This document shows, piece by piece, positions 24,840 through 34,228 of a stretch of 40,284 nucleotides of DNA. The stretch spans positions 33,039 to 73,322 of the forward strand of contig DF820473.1 of the NCBI GenBank assembly GCA_000739535.1. The letters are read 5' to 3'. Each line of letters starts with the position of its first letter. Within the stretch, counting starts at the first letter, position 1. Below the pieces are notes generated by a model, which saw nothing but the letters and a program-made list of their open reading frames with translations, was not told the origin of the DNA and did no database searches. The DNA comes from Candidatus Vecturithrix granuli (GTDB lineage: Bacteria > Moduliflexota > Moduliflexia > Moduliflexales > Moduliflexaceae). A program made the translations under genes and the position numbers.

Positions 24840-25424
24840 TTATATCCGCGTATGAATAATTTCATCAATAAGTCCGTATTCTTTCGCCTGTTGCGCACCC
24901 ATAAAAAAATCGCGATCCGTATCGCGTTGAATATTTTCGAGCGGCTGGTGCGTGTGGATTTGCAAAATCTGGTTTAATTCTTCTTTCATACGGAGGATTT
25001 CGCGGGCTTGAATATCGATATCGGTCGCTTGTCCCTGAAATCCTCCCATTGGCTGATGGATAAGAATTCTGGAATGCGGAAGCGCATATCGCTTTCCAAC
25101 GGCCCCGGCAGCTAAGAGCACCGCGCTCATACTGGCGGCCTGTCCAACGCAAATCGTGGAGACATCGGCCTTGATGTATTGCATGGCGTCATAGATAGCC
25201 AATCCTGCTGTGACCGATCCGCCAGGGCTATTCACATACAAATTAATGTCTTTGTCCGGATCATCAGCTTCCAGAAAGAGCAACTGCGCGACAATCAGAT
25301 TCGCGATAGTATCGTCAATGGGCGAACCAATAAAAATAATCCGATCCTTGAGGAGACGGGAATAAATATCGTATGCCCGTTCTCCGCGACCGGTTTGCTC
25401 TATCACCATTGGAATCAAGGGCAT
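24840..25424 (-). CDS. clpP: ATP-dependent Clp protease proteolytic subunit ClpP
   Basis: The 194-residue length is standard. Catalytic Ser98 lies in GQAASMSA, His123 in LIHQPMGG and Asp172 in RDTDRDFFM; the [17 protein letters not shown] oxyanion segment is intact. It forms the barrel peptidase driven by ClpX (next gene). Its ATG directly follows the tig stop (TAAATG), so translation is coupled. The short N-terminus ([16 protein letters not shown]) is the axial-loop form usual in bacteria. Confidence 0.97.
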   Translation of the reverse strand: MPLIPMVIEQTGRGERAYDIYSRLLKDRIIFIGSPIDDTIANLIVAQLLFLEADDPDKDINLYVNSPGGSVTAGLAIYDAMQYIKADVSTICVGQAASMSAVLLAAGAVGKRYALPHSRILIHQPMGGFQGQATDIDIQAREILRMKEELNQILQIHTHQPLENIQRDTDRDFFMGAQQAKEYGLIDEIIHTRI

Positions 25425-26642
25425 TTAGGCTTCCTCCACCACGTGTGCCTGTTCATACAAGAAATCCAGGGTCTTTGATTCTTTGAGGTCGGTTCGTACC
25501 TGGTCAAGTCCATTGTGCTGCTCCAAATACGATTTCATGGCCGCCACCGGCATTTGATGTTGCGTCGCCATTGCTTCAACAGCCTCATCAACTTCTGCTT
25601 CTGATACTGTAATATTTTCCTGTTCCTGAATATGATTGAGAAGAATTCCGGCCCGCAGGCGTTTGAGAAGTTCTGCCTCTTCTTGATCCGGAAAATGTTT
25701 CTTTTGATCTTTCACCAGGGAAGGCGGCACTTCAAAATCGTACATTTCTGCCAATTGCATCAAAATCCGATTTTTCGTTTCAGCGACGATCACACGTTCT
25801 CGCTGCTCTGTGATCTGCCGGGCTATTTTGGCTTTCAACGCATCGAGAGATTCTTCTTCCAGATCTTTGGCAAACTCGTCATCCAGTTCCGGGAGGACAA
25901 CATTTTCCACATTGAGAATATCAAGCACAAATTGCACGGTTTTTCCGGCAATGCTTTGATCTTGAAAATCCTGGGGATACGTCAAGGAAAATTGAATCTC
26001 CCGATCGCCTTTTTTCTTGCCGAACAGGTTTTGACTAAATTCCGGGAACAAGTTATCAACGCCTAACCAGAACGATGCCTGTTGTTTTGATTCTTCAAGC
26101 GGCTGTCCATCGAGGAAACGTTGAAATGCCACAGTGACATTGTTATTTTCGACAATGACATGATCCTCGTTCACCGGTTCATTGATAGCATTTTGGCGTT
26201 GCAGAGCGACCAACTGATATTGAATTTCTTCTGCTGTCGGTTCTGGCGGACGTTTCCTGGTGATTTCAACCCCTTTATAATCCTTTAACTCGACAGCGGG
26301 GAACGCTTCTATTTCAGCGACATATTCAACCGGTTGGTTTTCAGCCACTTTAATATTTTTGTAATCAATGGTTGGGGTGCCGATTGGGGAAATGTGATGT
26401 TCAACCAACGCGTCTTTGAATGATGTTTCGATCAGTTTTTCTTTGACATCCTGGGCGATCTCTTTTCCGAAACGCCGTTTAATGGTGCTTACCGAGGCTT
26501 TTCCTTTTCGAAAACCTGGCACCATCGCTTTTTTACGGATGTCTTGAATCACGCTTTGAAATTCTTTATTAACTTCTTCAGGTGACAGAGAAATGGTGAG
26601 TTTCTTTTGGCATGCGCCCAGTTCTTCAATGGCTACGTTCAT
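25425..26642 (-). CDS. tig: trigger factor (ribosome-associated chaperone and prolyl isomerase)
   Basis: The product is 405 residues, slightly shorter than the E. coli protein. The ribosome-binding signature [19 protein letters not shown] (about 38-56) is present. The FKBP-like isomerase domain follows (about 150-245, including [16 protein letters not shown] and FSLTYPQDF), then the long helical C-terminal chaperone domain. It binds nascent chains at the ribosome exit tunnel. The gene heads the tig-clpP-clpX unit and lies directly downstream of a six-tRNA cluster on the same strand. Confidence 0.94.
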   Translation of the reverse strand: MNVAIEELGACQKKLTISLSPEEVNKEFQSVIQDIRKKAMVPGFRKGKASVSTIKRRFGKEIAQDVKEKLIETSFKDALVEHHISPIGTPTIDYKNIKVAENQPVEYVAEIEAFPAVELKDYKGVEITRKRPPEPTAEEIQYQLVALQRQNAINEPVNEDHVIVENNNVTVAFQRFLDGQPLEESKQQASFWLGVDNLFPEFSQNLFGKKKGDREIQFSLTYPQDFQDQSIAGKTVQFVLDILNVENVVLPELDDEFAKDLEEESLDALKAKIARQITEQRERVIVAETKNRILMQLAEMYDFEVPPSLVKDQKKHFPDQEEAELLKRLRAGILLNHIQEQENITVSEAEVDEAVEAMATQHQMPVAAMKSYLEQHNGLDQVRTDLKESKTLDFLYEQAHVVEEA

Positions 26643-26687
26643 GTTTGTTTATTTTTCGCTCCTCGCAGACAGGTGACAAAAAAAGAA

Positions 26688-26759
26688 AGCGGGAAACGGG
26701 ATTTGAACCCGCGACCCTCGCCTTGGCAAGGCGATGCTCTACCACTGAGCTATTCCCGC
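26688..26759 (-). tRNA. tRNA-Gly (GCC)
   Basis: The 72-nt cloverleaf has acceptor GCGGGAA/TTCCCGC, D arm GCTC/GAGC, anticodon stem TCGCC/GGCGA with loop TTGCCAA, and T arm GCGGG/CCCGT with loop TTCAAAT. The discriminator is T and CCA is not encoded. It is the last gene of the tRNA cluster, just before tig. Confidence 0.95.
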
Positions 26760-26801
26760 TTTGGACATCAAAAATGCAATCAACTTGTGCTCACTCAAAG
26801 A

Positions 26802-26884
<83 letters not shown>

Positions 26885-26925
26885 ATTTTCAGATCTTCAG
26901 CTCTACGAAAATACGGAAAGCTCTA

Positions 26926-27000
<75 letters not shown>

Positions 27001-27076
27001 CATTCAATCGCAGCATACATTGCATGTCAATCCATGCGTCCGCGTGGGGCGCAACGTATTGCAAACAAAAAATAAA

Positions 27077-27151
27077 GGTGAGTGAGGAGGCTCGAACTCC
27101 CGGCCTTCGGGGCCACAACCCGATGCTCTAACCAACTGAGCTACACTCACC
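27077..27151 (-). tRNA. tRNA-His (GTG)
   Basis: The acceptor is GTGAGTG/CACTCAC with an extra encoded G at the 5' end (27151) facing a C discriminator (27077), the identity element of tRNA-His. The anticodon stem is TCGGG/CCCGA with loop TTGTGGC. CCA is not encoded. Confidence 0.95.
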
Positions 27152-27182
27152 ATAAAACTACAAAAATCTTGACGGACTGTTA

Positions 27183-27256
27183 TACGCCCGGAGGGACTCG
27201 AACCCCCTACCCTCTGCTTAGAAGGCAGATGCTCTATCCGGCTGAGCTACGGGCGC
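27183..27256 (-). tRNA. tRNA-Arg (TCT)
   Basis: The 74-nt cloverleaf has acceptor GCGCCCG/CGGGCGT, anticodon stem TCTGC/GCAGA with loop CTTCTAA, and T loop TTCGAGT. The acceptor is identical to that of the neighbouring tRNA-Arg(TCG). CCA is not encoded. Confidence 0.95.
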
Positions 27257-27278
27257 GTCTCTCATCGCATCCGTTCTA

Positions 27279-27353
27279 TCGGGGCGCCCAGATTTGAACT
27301 GGGGACCTCCTGCTCCCAAGGCAGGCGCGCTAACCAGACTGCGCTACGCCCCG
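27279..27353 (-). tRNA. tRNA-Pro (TGG)
   Basis: The acceptor is CGGGGCG/CGCCCCG, the typical tRNA-Pro start. The anticodon stem is CCTGC/GCAGG with loop CTTGGGA, and the T loop is TTCAAAT. It is the first gene of the cluster in transcription order. CCA is not encoded. Confidence 0.95.
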
Positions 27354-27361
27354 TGTTTGTC

Positions 27362-27391
27362 GTTATACCCAAAATGACAACGGCCTAAAAA
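27362..27391 (-). promoter_or_regulatory. possible promoter of the tRNA cluster
   Basis: TATAAC (complement of 27362-27367) sits 8 bases before the first tRNA, the correct distance for a start just upstream. The 17-18 bases upstream hexamer is only TTTTTA. A TTGACA (27392-27397) lies 24 bases from it, too far for a standard pair. Confidence 0.35.
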
Positions 27392-27490
27392 TGTCAACAA
27401 AAATTTACGCGTTCTTGTAATTTTCTTCTTCCTGAACAATCAAGAGGTTAAGCAGTTTACATCATGCTTCAGGAAAAAGTTCTGGAAAAA

Positions 27491-28114
27491 TTATGTCAGA
27501 AAACGAGGCAACAGCGCCAGAAGTTGTTGCAGCGCCTTTGCGCGATGGCTAATCCGATTTTTCACGTCCAATGGAAGCTCTGCCATCGTTTGCTGGCAGC
27601 CTGCGACAATAAAAACAGGATCAAAGCCAAATCCATGTTCCCCACGCGCTTCATACCCGATCGTGCCTTCACACACCCCTTCTACGGTTTCTTCCCGCCC
27701 ATCTGGAGCAACCACAGCAATCACACAATGAAACCTAGCCGAACGTTCAGTCTTCCCTTGCAATTTTTTGAGCAGCAACGCATTTTTTTCCGGCTGAGAA
27801 AGCTGCTCTCCTCCAAAACGTGCCGAATAAATGCCCGGGACCCCATTAAGCGCATCAACTTCCAGACCAGAATCATCAGCAATCGCAATTTTCCCGGTGC
27901 ATGATGCCGCAGCTCTCGCCTTTTTTAGAGCATTTTCCGCGTAGGTTACCCCATCTTCTTCAACTTCAAAGGCTTCAACAATTTCTCCGATCGGGACAAC
28001 GTGACACGATAACGTGTTTAAAATTTCCTGGATTTCGCGAATCTTCCCGCCATTCTTTGTCGCAACAATAATCTCTTGAGAGCCAATGTTATTCAGTCTG
28101 TTCCGATTCTTCAT
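27491..28114 (-). CDS. rdgB: XTP/dITP diphosphatase RdgB (HAM1 family)
   Basis: The product is 207 residues. Family motifs: IIVATKNGGKIREIQEIL at the N-terminus (nucleotide pocket), YAENALKKARAAA, ADDSGLEVDALNGVPGIYSA, and the C-terminal GFGFDPVFI and ISHRAKALQ. It removes non-canonical purine nucleotides (XTP, ITP) from the pool in the cytoplasm. The start is taken at ATG-28114 because homology begins shortly after. It overlaps the end of the upstream gene by 26 bases, so the two are co-transcribed and coupled. No clear ribosome binding site is visible. The tRNA cluster follows on the same strand. Confidence 0.93.
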   Translation of the reverse strand: MKNRNRLNNIGSQEIIVATKNGGKIREIQEILNTLSCHVVPIGEIVEAFEVEEDGVTYAENALKKARAAASCTGKIAIADDSGLEVDALNGVPGIYSARFGGEQLSQPEKNALLLKKLQGKTERSARFHCVIAVVAPDGREETVEGVCEGTIGYEARGEHGFGFDPVFIVAGCQQTMAELPLDVKNRISHRAKALQQLLALLPRFLT

Positions 28115-28505
28115 CCGATTCAGCTTTTGCGTTCTCTTCTTCAGAACCCCCGAGCCCGAGTTGATCCGCATCTTTTGCAGGGTCTAACCCGGTTAAAATA
28201 ATGAGTCTGGAATTTAACTGCTTTATCTGAGCCAGTTGCTTACTCAATTGGGTAATATCTTGTTCATAGCGATCTATCGTACTTTTTTGGCTGATCGAAA
28301 TTTTTTTAAACTTTTCGAGTTGCTGGACCTTTAGCGACATCGTTCCATATTTCCCAAGTAAGATATACAACCCCCCTGCCACAATGACCAAAAATATGAC
28401 AATACTGACTGCCAGATATGATAAAACTGCTTTGGAAATCCGATACCGTTTACACTGCGAAGTGGAATCCGGAACAATGATAAAGGTACATGCTTTACTT
28501 CCCAT
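28089..28505 (-). CDS. small bitopic membrane protein with coiled coil, like an M23 peptidase N-terminus
   Basis: The product is 138 residues. The beginning (ACTFIIVPDSTSQCKRYRI), then one membrane helix (about 28-51), then a coiled coil (VQQLEKFKKI to QIKQLNSRL, about 60-103) resembles the N-terminal part of NlpD-like M23 peptidases, but the LytM peptidase domain is absent. The C-terminus is acidic (Glu/Asp-rich, about 118-138) and no other domain follows. It may be a cell-envelope scaffold or a shortened M23 relative. It overlaps rdgB by 26 bases. The role is not established. Confidence 0.6.
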   Translation of the reverse strand: MGSKACTFIIVPDSTSQCKRYRISKAVLSYLAVSIVIFLVIVAGGLYILLGKYGTMSLKVQQLEKFKKISISQKSTIDRYEQDITQLSKQLAQIKQLNSRLIILTGLDPAKDADQLGLGGSEEENAKAESDEESEQTE

Positions 28506-28836
28506 ATCTTTCTTCCAAAAACGCCGGGAGGATACTTCTCCTCCTCGACCTCAACATTCCAATGATAGAACAACATCAATCCAGTGAAAAAGAGTTCACT
28601 CGATACCCCTGCTCTGTGTATTGTGTATCTCTCACGGATTCTTATTGTTTGCACCCCCCCTTTCATCTCTTCCGTTCTGTTCAGAATACAGAGCGATAAA
28701 CATGAATTTTTCTTTAATAAGATATTCTGATTTTACTTTTGAATTTTCGTCAAGTTTTTTCTCTTGTACCCTATGTCGCTTTTTGAATAAAAAAGTCAAA
28801 AAAATACAAAAAAATCGTCCCTGTAAAAAAAATTCA
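28506..28836. other. AT-rich intergenic stretch
   Basis: No gene is supported here. On the minus strand TTGACG (28748-28753), 18 bases, CAGAAT (28724-28729) is a possible promoter for the coiled-coil protein/rdgB unit, but it would leave a leader of over 200 bases. No terminator for the upstream carboxypeptidase gene is convincing. Confidence 0.3.
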
Positions 28837-29997
28837 TCAGGAAATTTTCTCAACAACCCACCATTTCAGGCGTTGAAAAATCGAGCCTTTTTCAAGATCA
28901 TTGTCTGTTACAAGATCAACGGTGGTCACCACTTGTTCACCGAGAAAAATAACCGCCTGTCCAAATCGGGTGCCCTTTTGGATTGGCGCAATAATTTCCT
29001 TGACTGGAATCTTAATGTCTTGCCTGATATTGGGTTCCTGATCTTTGGGAACTAACACCACCACATTCTCAGAAGCAACCAGGGTTGTCTCATATTCTTT
29101 TCCACGAGCCACGCGCAGAGGAGAACCAACCGTAAATCCCTTTTGTAAAACGACGACACGCTTAAAATCATTAAATCCATGGTTCAATAATTTTACGACC
29201 GCACGATAGCGATCGGCTTTTGCTGGAGCCCCCATGACAACCGCAATGAGTCGCAGATCGTCGCGTTTGGCTGTAACACAGAGATTAAATCCGGCCCCGC
29301 GGCCATGAAAGCCGGTCTTTAAGCCATCTACCCCCGGGTATTTTTGGAGGAGTTCGCGATTGGTATTGGTTAATGTAAACGTGCCATTGCGAAAAGTATC
29401 TTCTAGCGTGGACGTCCAACGCAGGATTTGCGGGTATTTGAGGAGCGCACGCCCCAGGATCGCCACATCATAAGCGGTCGTATAGTTTTCCTTTTGCCCT
29501 TTATCCGGAGGAAGTCCATGCACATTCGCAAAGGTCGTATTGATCATCCCCAATTCTTTGGCCCGAACATTCATCATCTCGACACAAGTATCCGTATCAC
29601 CGGCCAGGTGTTCTGCGACAGCCGTGATGGCATCGTTGGCTGAACTAATTGCCGCCGCTTTGAGTAATTCACCTAATGGAAATTGCTCGCCTGTAGCCAG
29701 ATATACCTGCTGCCCACCGATCCAACTTGCCCAGGCTGAAACTGTCACAATATCGTTGAGAGCGATTTCTCCAGCTTCAAGTTTTTCCATAGCTAGTAAC
29801 AGAACCATCATTTTAACAATTGACGCCGGAATTACCTGTTCATGGGCATTGTCTTCAAAGAGTATCTGTCCGGTTTCGGCATCCATTAAAATCGCTGATT
29901 TATACTCAGGTTCGCTTGCAGCAAAAGGTGTATTTCCAAAAAGGATAAGAATAAGCAGTACAACAACGGATAATGTTTGTTTCATGAGTGATTGCAT
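28837..29997 (-). CDS. D-alanyl-D-alanine carboxypeptidase (class C low-mass PBP, DacA-like)
   Basis: The product is 386 residues. A signal peptide (hydrophobic about 8-20, PFAAS) leads to the transpeptidase-like domain with SxxK motif Ser59-Ile-Val-Lys62, SxN motif Ser119-Ala-Asn121 and KTG in VDGLKTGFHG. The PBP5-type C-terminal domain follows, ending in an amphipathic FQRLKWWVVEKIS that can anchor to the membrane surface. It trims the terminal D-Ala from peptidoglycan pentapeptides in the periplasm. GGAGG lies 5 bases before ATG-29997; the longer upstream frame is derived from the mobile element at 30109 and is not used. ATG-29985 is an alternative. Confidence 0.93.
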   Translation of the reverse strand: MQSLMKQTLSVVVLLILILFGNTPFAASEPEYKSAILMDAETGQILFEDNAHEQVIPASIVKMMVLLLAMEKLEAGEIALNDIVTVSAWASWIGGQQVYLATGEQFPLGELLKAAAISSANDAITAVAEHLAGDTDTCVEMMNVRAKELGMINTTFANVHGLPPDKGQKENYTTAYDVAILGRALLKYPQILRWTSTLEDTFRNGTFTLTNTNRELLQKYPGVDGLKTGFHGRGAGFNLCVTAKRDDLRLIAVVMGAPAKADRYRAVVKLLNHGFNDFKRVVVLQKGFTVGSPLRVARGKEYETTLVASENVVVLVPKDQEPNIRQDIKIPVKEIIAPIQKGTRFGQAVIFLGEQVVTTVDLVTDNDLEKGSIFQRLKWWVVEKIS

Positions 29998-30108
29998 ATT
30001 TTCCTCCATAGCCCAGTGTTGACCGTTGATAGGCTGAAAAAAACACTTGATGCTCATTAGGTATTCAGATATTATAGTTTCACAAACATACCGGCAGAAC
30101 CAAAACGT

Positions 30109-30222
30109 GGTAGTGGTTAAATGGTAAATGATGCGTTCCCTGAGCGAAGTCGAAGGGAACAGTGAGCGGCTCGTTTCGACTTCGCTCAACGAGCGGGCAT
30201 CACTTCCTATTTAACCACTGCC
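30109..30222. mobile_element. 110-bp MITE-like palindromic element, copy 3, with target duplication
   Basis: The element lies in the opposite orientation to the other copies. Ends are GGTAGTGGTTAAAT and the complement of GGCAGTGGTTAAAT. It is flanked by an 8-bp direct repeat CAAAACGT (30101-30108 and 30223-30230), which looks like the target-site duplication of an insertion. It lies upstream of the carboxypeptidase gene and could affect its transcription. Confidence 0.8.
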
Positions 30223-30340
30223 CAAAACGTTTATATGCATTAGGGATAACTTGGAAAATAAGTCGGAAACTTGTCAAGAATTAGTTTTATTTTTGTGGGG
30301 ATCTGCTGAATTTTGAAGGAAACTGAGGCATGAATCAATA

Positions 30341-32989
30341 TCAGGAATTGTGACAGGAAGTGATCAGCACTATCACGAGTGTGAAATCGTCATGGACTTC
30401 TGTGTCGCCTGTAAAATGACGCATATCCTGTAAAATTGCGTCATGCACGGCCTGAGCATTCTGAGATGACACGGCTGACAGGCAGGCTTCCAATCGCTCA
30501 AAGCCATACATTTCCCCGGTTGCGCTCATCGCTTCAACCAGACCGTCGCTCATCAACAATAACATATCGCCTGGACTCAACAGACCGTGAACATCGTGGT
30601 ATTGGAGGTTAGGAACCATGCCCAGGGGCAAACCACCGACATCTACCCATTCGAGGGTCCCCTCTTTTTTTCGAAGCAGCGGGGCGATCAATCCGGCATT
30701 GGCTGTCGAAAACTCCCATTGATCTTCATGGCGCGGTGAAAGTTGCAGATATGCAAGGGCAGTATTCTTTTTATTCCGTTCAGTATGAGGCCGCAATTCA
30801 TTGTTTAAAATCCCTAATAATGCTGCAGGCAGCACCTCAGAACGCGCTTCGATGCTCAATAAGCCAAAGGATAACGCCATCATCAAGGCCGATTGCATAC
30901 CTTTTCCAGACACATCACCCACCGCAATGCCAACGCGCTGACGTTCAAATACGAAATAATTATAAAAATCCCCGCCAATCTGACGAGCAGGAAAAGAAAA
31001 CCCGCTGATATCCAACCCCATAACTTTGGGAACATCGGGCGGAAAGAGGCTCACCTGGATTTGGCGCGCGGTCTCTAATTCATGTTCCAGGCGGGTTCGT
31101 TCGGCTTCAAGTAAACGCGCATTTTTAATCGCCATCGCCAGTTGTGAGGCAATGGTTTGCGCAATTTCGATTTCAGAAGAATTGAATTGGCGTCGTTCGC
31201 TAGTCATATCCAAACTAAATGACCCAATCACCTGTCCCTGACTGATTAACGGGACAATAAGGATCGACTGGATGTTCAGCGCACGCATCACAACCCAGAC
31301 TTGCTCCATTGCGGGATCATGCTGCGCATCATCAATCGCCTGGGGTTTGACTGTCGCTATCATGCGTTCACTCAGAATGTACCTCTCAAGCGGAATGCGC
31401 TCACCTATTATCTGTTGCGGTGGAAAATCTGCGACGACTTCACCATAAGTCAGGTTATTGTCAAAAAGCAGCACCCCACTATGATCAACCTGAAAATTCT
31501 CGACGAGTTTCTGGCAGGCCGCTGTGAGTAATGTTTTGAGATCAAGGGTCGAATTGACAGCGAGCGAGATTTCATGGAGTAATGCTAATCTTCGATTACG
31601 TTCCTGAGTTTTGGCGTGAAGTTGAGCGTTATATACGGCAATCGCCACCTGTGTGGCAAAAGCAAACACGGTATGAGCGTCATCCGGCGTGTAAGGCGTC
31701 TCATCGCGCCGTCCGATTGCCAGAATTCCTATTGGTTGTTCCTGAACTAAGAGCGGAGAGCCGATAAATGAACGAATACCCTGGGTCGTGTTTGATGGAT
31801 GCCAGCGTTCATCATCAGCGACATTCGGCACTAAAATCGGCAGTTTACTTTGGAGAATTGAGGCATTGATCGGATATTTTTCGATAGCAAAGCTTGTTAA
31901 AGTGGCCGCACTAAGTAGATTGTCTCGAGCGGCAACCACGGTCAGTGTGCCCATCTCAGCCAACAACATGACCGTGACCCGATGATAGACCACAACGTTT
32001 TTCAATTGATTCAGAATAATGTTCACCACAGTGTTTTGATCGAGCGTACTGCTGACGATTCGAGCGACTTCACGCAATGTATCGGAAAGGCGTCGTCGCT
32101 CCTGTTCACGGTGATATGAGGCCTCTAATTCTGTTTGTGATTCTTGCAGTGCGCGTTGAATGCGCTTATGTTCTGTAATATCGCGTAGTGATTCCAGATA
32201 GGCCGGTTTGTTTTCCCAATCAATTGCGACTGAACGAATCTCAACGATTGAGGTTGTGCCGTCTGTATGGGGAATTTCAAGTTCTGTCGGTTCTCCTTCT
32301 ATCACAGGGATGCCAAATTTCTTCCCGATAAGCGTCTTATCCTGAAGTTCAAAGAGAGGAACAGCAGCGGGGTTCATAAAGCGAATCACATTCTGCTGAT
32401 CTACCACCAGAAGAGCATCGGCAGTATGCTCAGTGACTTTATGGAAACGCGCTTCACTTTCTTTCAGTGCCTGTTCTGTGCGTTTGCGTTCACTGATTTC
32501 CTTTGAAAGTTCGACGTGTTTATGCACAAATTCAAGGCTTTGCTTTTCTAATAAAAATTCATGCCGTTCCCTGACGATTTCATAGAGCAAGATCAAAAAT
32601 GAAAGCCCTGTCAGGCTGAAGAATATTTGTTGAATTTCTCTCCAGGGATACGCAAAGGTAGGGATAAATCCGCTGCGATAACCCAACAATATCAATAAGA
32701 TCAGGATATAGAGGCATACTGTCCAGATCATCCCCTGACGTTTGCCTTTCAGAAAGAATGCCAGGGGAGGATAGATATAGACCCAGTAAATTCCCCCGCC
32801 GGTCATGAATAACAGGCCAAGCGCCATGAGAAACCCCAGGAGCACGAGCGTACTTATTGTATCAAAGTGCGGTCGTTTTTTAGACTCTTTGAATCCTCGC
32901 TCTCGTAAATACTGTCCAACCTGCTTAAATAATAACCTTCCTGCGGTCATCATAATCAAAAATTTCTGAATATTTAGTGCATTATTCAA
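30341..32989 (-). CDS. membrane PAS-GAF-GAF-PP2C (SpoIIE/RsbU-type) serine phosphatase
   Basis: The product is 882 residues. About three to four membrane helices occupy 45-150. A coiled coil leads to a PAS domain (about 182-285, HKVTEHTADALLVVD...SLRDITEHK), then two GAF domains (about 305-460 and 475-625). A helical linker (LEHELETARQIQVSLFPP) joins the PP2C-type phosphatase: IGGDFYNYF, VGDVSGKGMQSALMMA, LMSDGLVEA and DDFTLVIV carry the metal-binding aspartates. It likely senses a signal at or near the membrane and dephosphorylates an anti-sigma-factor antagonist (inference); no STAS or anti-sigma gene is adjacent. The start at 32989 is a TTG with AAAAAAGG 9 bases upstream. ATG-32953 would give 870 residues. 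Confidence 0.9.
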   Translation of the reverse strand: MNNALNIQKFLIMMTAGRLLFKQVGQYLRERGFKESKKRPHFDTISTLVLLGFLMALGLLFMTGGGIYWVYIYPPLAFFLKGKRQGMIWTVCLYILILLILLGYRSGFIPTFAYPWREIQQIFFSLTGLSFLILLYEIVRERHEFLLEKQSLEFVHKHVELSKEISERKRTEQALKESEARFHKVTEHTADALLVVDQQNVIRFMNPAAVPLFELQDKTLIGKKFGIPVIEGEPTELEIPHTDGTTSIVEIRSVAIDWENKPAYLESLRDITEHKRIQRALQESQTELEASYHREQERRRLSDTLREVARIVSSTLDQNTVVNIILNQLKNVVVYHRVTVMLLAEMGTLTVVAARDNLLSAATLTSFAIEKYPINASILQSKLPILVPNVADDERWHPSNTTQGIRSFIGSPLLVQEQPIGILAIGRRDETPYTPDDAHTVFAFATQVAIAVYNAQLHAKTQERNRRLALLHEISLAVNSTLDLKTLLTAACQKLVENFQVDHSGVLLFDNNLTYGEVVADFPPQQIIGERIPLERYILSERMIATVKPQAIDDAQHDPAMEQVWVVMRALNIQSILIVPLISQGQVIGSFSLDMTSERRQFNSSEIEIAQTIASQLAMAIKNARLLEAERTRLEHELETARQIQVSLFPPDVPKVMGLDISGFSFPARQIGGDFYNYFVFERQRVGIAVGDVSGKGMQSALMMALSFGLLSIEARSEVLPAALLGILNNELRPHTERNKKNTALAYLQLSPRHEDQWEFSTANAGLIAPLLRKKEGTLEWVDVGGLPLGMVPNLQYHDVHGLLSPGDMLLLMSDGLVEAMSATGEMYGFERLEACLSAVSSQNAQAVHDAILQDMRHFTGDTEVHDDFTLVIVLITSCHNS

Positions 32990-33010
32990 GAGGATTGACC
33001 TTTTTTCTTC

Positions 33011-33038
33011 GTACCCCGGACAGCCCTGTCCGGGGTAC
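33011..33038. repeat. perfect 12-bp palindrome
   Basis: GTACCCCGGACA (33011-33022) pairs perfectly with TGTCCGGGGTAC (33027-33038) around GCCC. It lies about 20 bases upstream of the phosphatase start, in its leader if transcription begins further up. With no T-tract it is probably a dispersed REP-like palindrome, though a leader hairpin effect on translation is possible. Confidence 0.5.
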
Positions 33039-33080
33039 AGGTCTGTTCAAAGGCACGTCAATTCAACTGAATAATGCTGT

Positions 33081-33114
33081 AAAACCAGGTTTCTTCGAAA
33101 AAACCTGGTTTTTC
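33081..33114. repeat. A/T-flanked hairpin, same family as the terminators
   Basis: AAAACCAGGTTT (33081-33092) pairs with AAACCTGGTTTT (33101-33112), with T-run continuing. The core CCAGG is the same as in the hairpin at 9009. Here it is upstream of a minus-strand gene and not next to any plus-strand gene end. Confidence 0.5.
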
Positions 33115-33115
33115 G

Positions 33116-33453
33116 CCCTGAAAATGTATGATCACTTACTTAACGTGAATTGTGACAGTGTTTCTTGTGAAATGTCTCCTCTTTCATACTTCCTATAGAC
33201 AAAGAACCTGATATTTTGTGAAAAGTTAAATCACTTTCTTCATGAGATTAGATATTGATGGTATGTAATGTTTGTTTTGATCATCGGATCAAAAATCTGG
33301 AAAATAATGAGGTCTTCGGGATGCACTGGTGATTTTCGATTTTACCTGAAAGGCAAAGAAAGTCTGGAAACAAGAGTGAATTCAGATGGATGACAAGGAG
33401 ATTTTCTCGGTTTGAGCGTAGCAGACACTATTTTTCTTTGTGGTGTGGTGAAC
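33116..33453. other. intergenic stretch with no recognised feature
   Basis: No ORF, RNA gene or clear repeat is seen between the hairpin at 33081 and the hairpin near the end of the liv operon. Any promoter for the phosphatase gene could be here, but no convincing -35/-10 pair was found. Confidence 0.35.
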
Positions 33454-33485
33454 TTCCCTCTCTCTTGAAGGCAAGAGAGAGGGAA
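33454..33485 (-). terminator. hairpin at the end of the liv operon
   Basis: TTCCCTCTCTCTT (33454-33466) pairs perfectly with AAGAGAGAGGGAA (33473-33485), 13 bases with a 6-base loop, about 30 bases after the livF stop. It lacks a T-tract on the minus strand, so it is either a weak or factor-dependent terminator or an mRNA 3'-end stabiliser. Confidence 0.45.
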
Positions 33486-33514
33486 AAGGTGGAATTGAGG
33501 TTGATTTTCTATTA

Positions 33515-34225
33515 TTATGCGCCGCCGAGATAGGCATTCTGGACATCCTGATTAGCTAACAGGGCCTGAGCTGTATCTTGCAACACAATATTGCCAACTT
33601 CGAGCACATAGCCGCGATGGGCGATTTTCAGTGCCATACGGGCATTTTGTTCGACGAGCACCAGAGTGACTCCCGCCTGATTAATTTGCTTAAGAGTTTG
33701 AAAAATAGTTTTGACCAGAATCGGCGCCAGCCCTAAGCTTGGTTCATCGAGCAGCAGAATTTTGGGGCTACTCATTAGACCACGTCCGATGGCCAGCATT
33801 TGTTGTTCTCCTCCGCTCAAGGTTCCGGCAAGCTGATTACGCCGTTCTTCCAGGATAGGAAAGAGTTCATAAATCCATTCCTGATTTTTTTGGATTTGCT
33901 GCTGATCGGCTGAGGTAAAGGCCCCCAGTCGGAGGTTTTCCTGCACGGTTAGAGTACTGAAAACGCGCCGGCCTTCGGGAATATGGGCTATTCCGGCAGC
34001 GACAATCTGATGCGCTTTCAATTTGTGAAGAGCATCGCCGTTAAAGAGAATCGAACCTTCTGAAGGTCGAAGCAATCCGCTAATCGTCAATAACGTGGTA
34101 GATTTCCCGGCCCCATTGGCGCCCAGAATACTGATAATTTCACCTTCGTTGACATCAAGGTTGATGCCATGCAGAGCTTCAATATTTCCGTACTTGACAT
34201 GGAGATTTTCAATTTTCAGTAACAT
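33515..34225 (-). CDS. livF: branched-chain amino acid ABC transporter ATP-binding protein LivF
   Basis: The 236-residue length is typical of LivF. Walker A is GANGAGKSTTL, the ABC signature LSGGEQQMLAIGRGLM, and Walker B ILLLDEPSLGLAP followed by the switch His-region. EGRRVFSTLTVQENL is characteristic of the LivF branch. It pairs with LivG to power the importer. It starts 3 bases after the livG stop, with GGAGGAAGAG inside the livG end as ribosome binding site. It is the last gene of the operon. Confidence 0.95.
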   Translation of the reverse strand: MLLKIENLHVKYGNIEALHGINLDVNEGEIISILGANGAGKSTTLLTISGLLRPSEGSILFNGDALHKLKAHQIVAAGIAHIPEGRRVFSTLTVQENLRLGAFTSADQQQIQKNQEWIYELFPILEERRNQLAGTLSGGEQQMLAIGRGLMSSPKILLLDEPSLGLAPILVKTIFQTLKQINQAGVTLVLVEQNARMALKIAHRGYVLEVGNIVLQDTAQALLANQDVQNAYLGGA

Positions 34226-34228
34226 CGG

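Noticed and set aside
29998-30189. N-terminal extension of the carboxypeptidase
   Set aside because: The extra residues come from the mobile element and lack a ribosome binding site. A signal peptide and GGAGG support the start at 29997.
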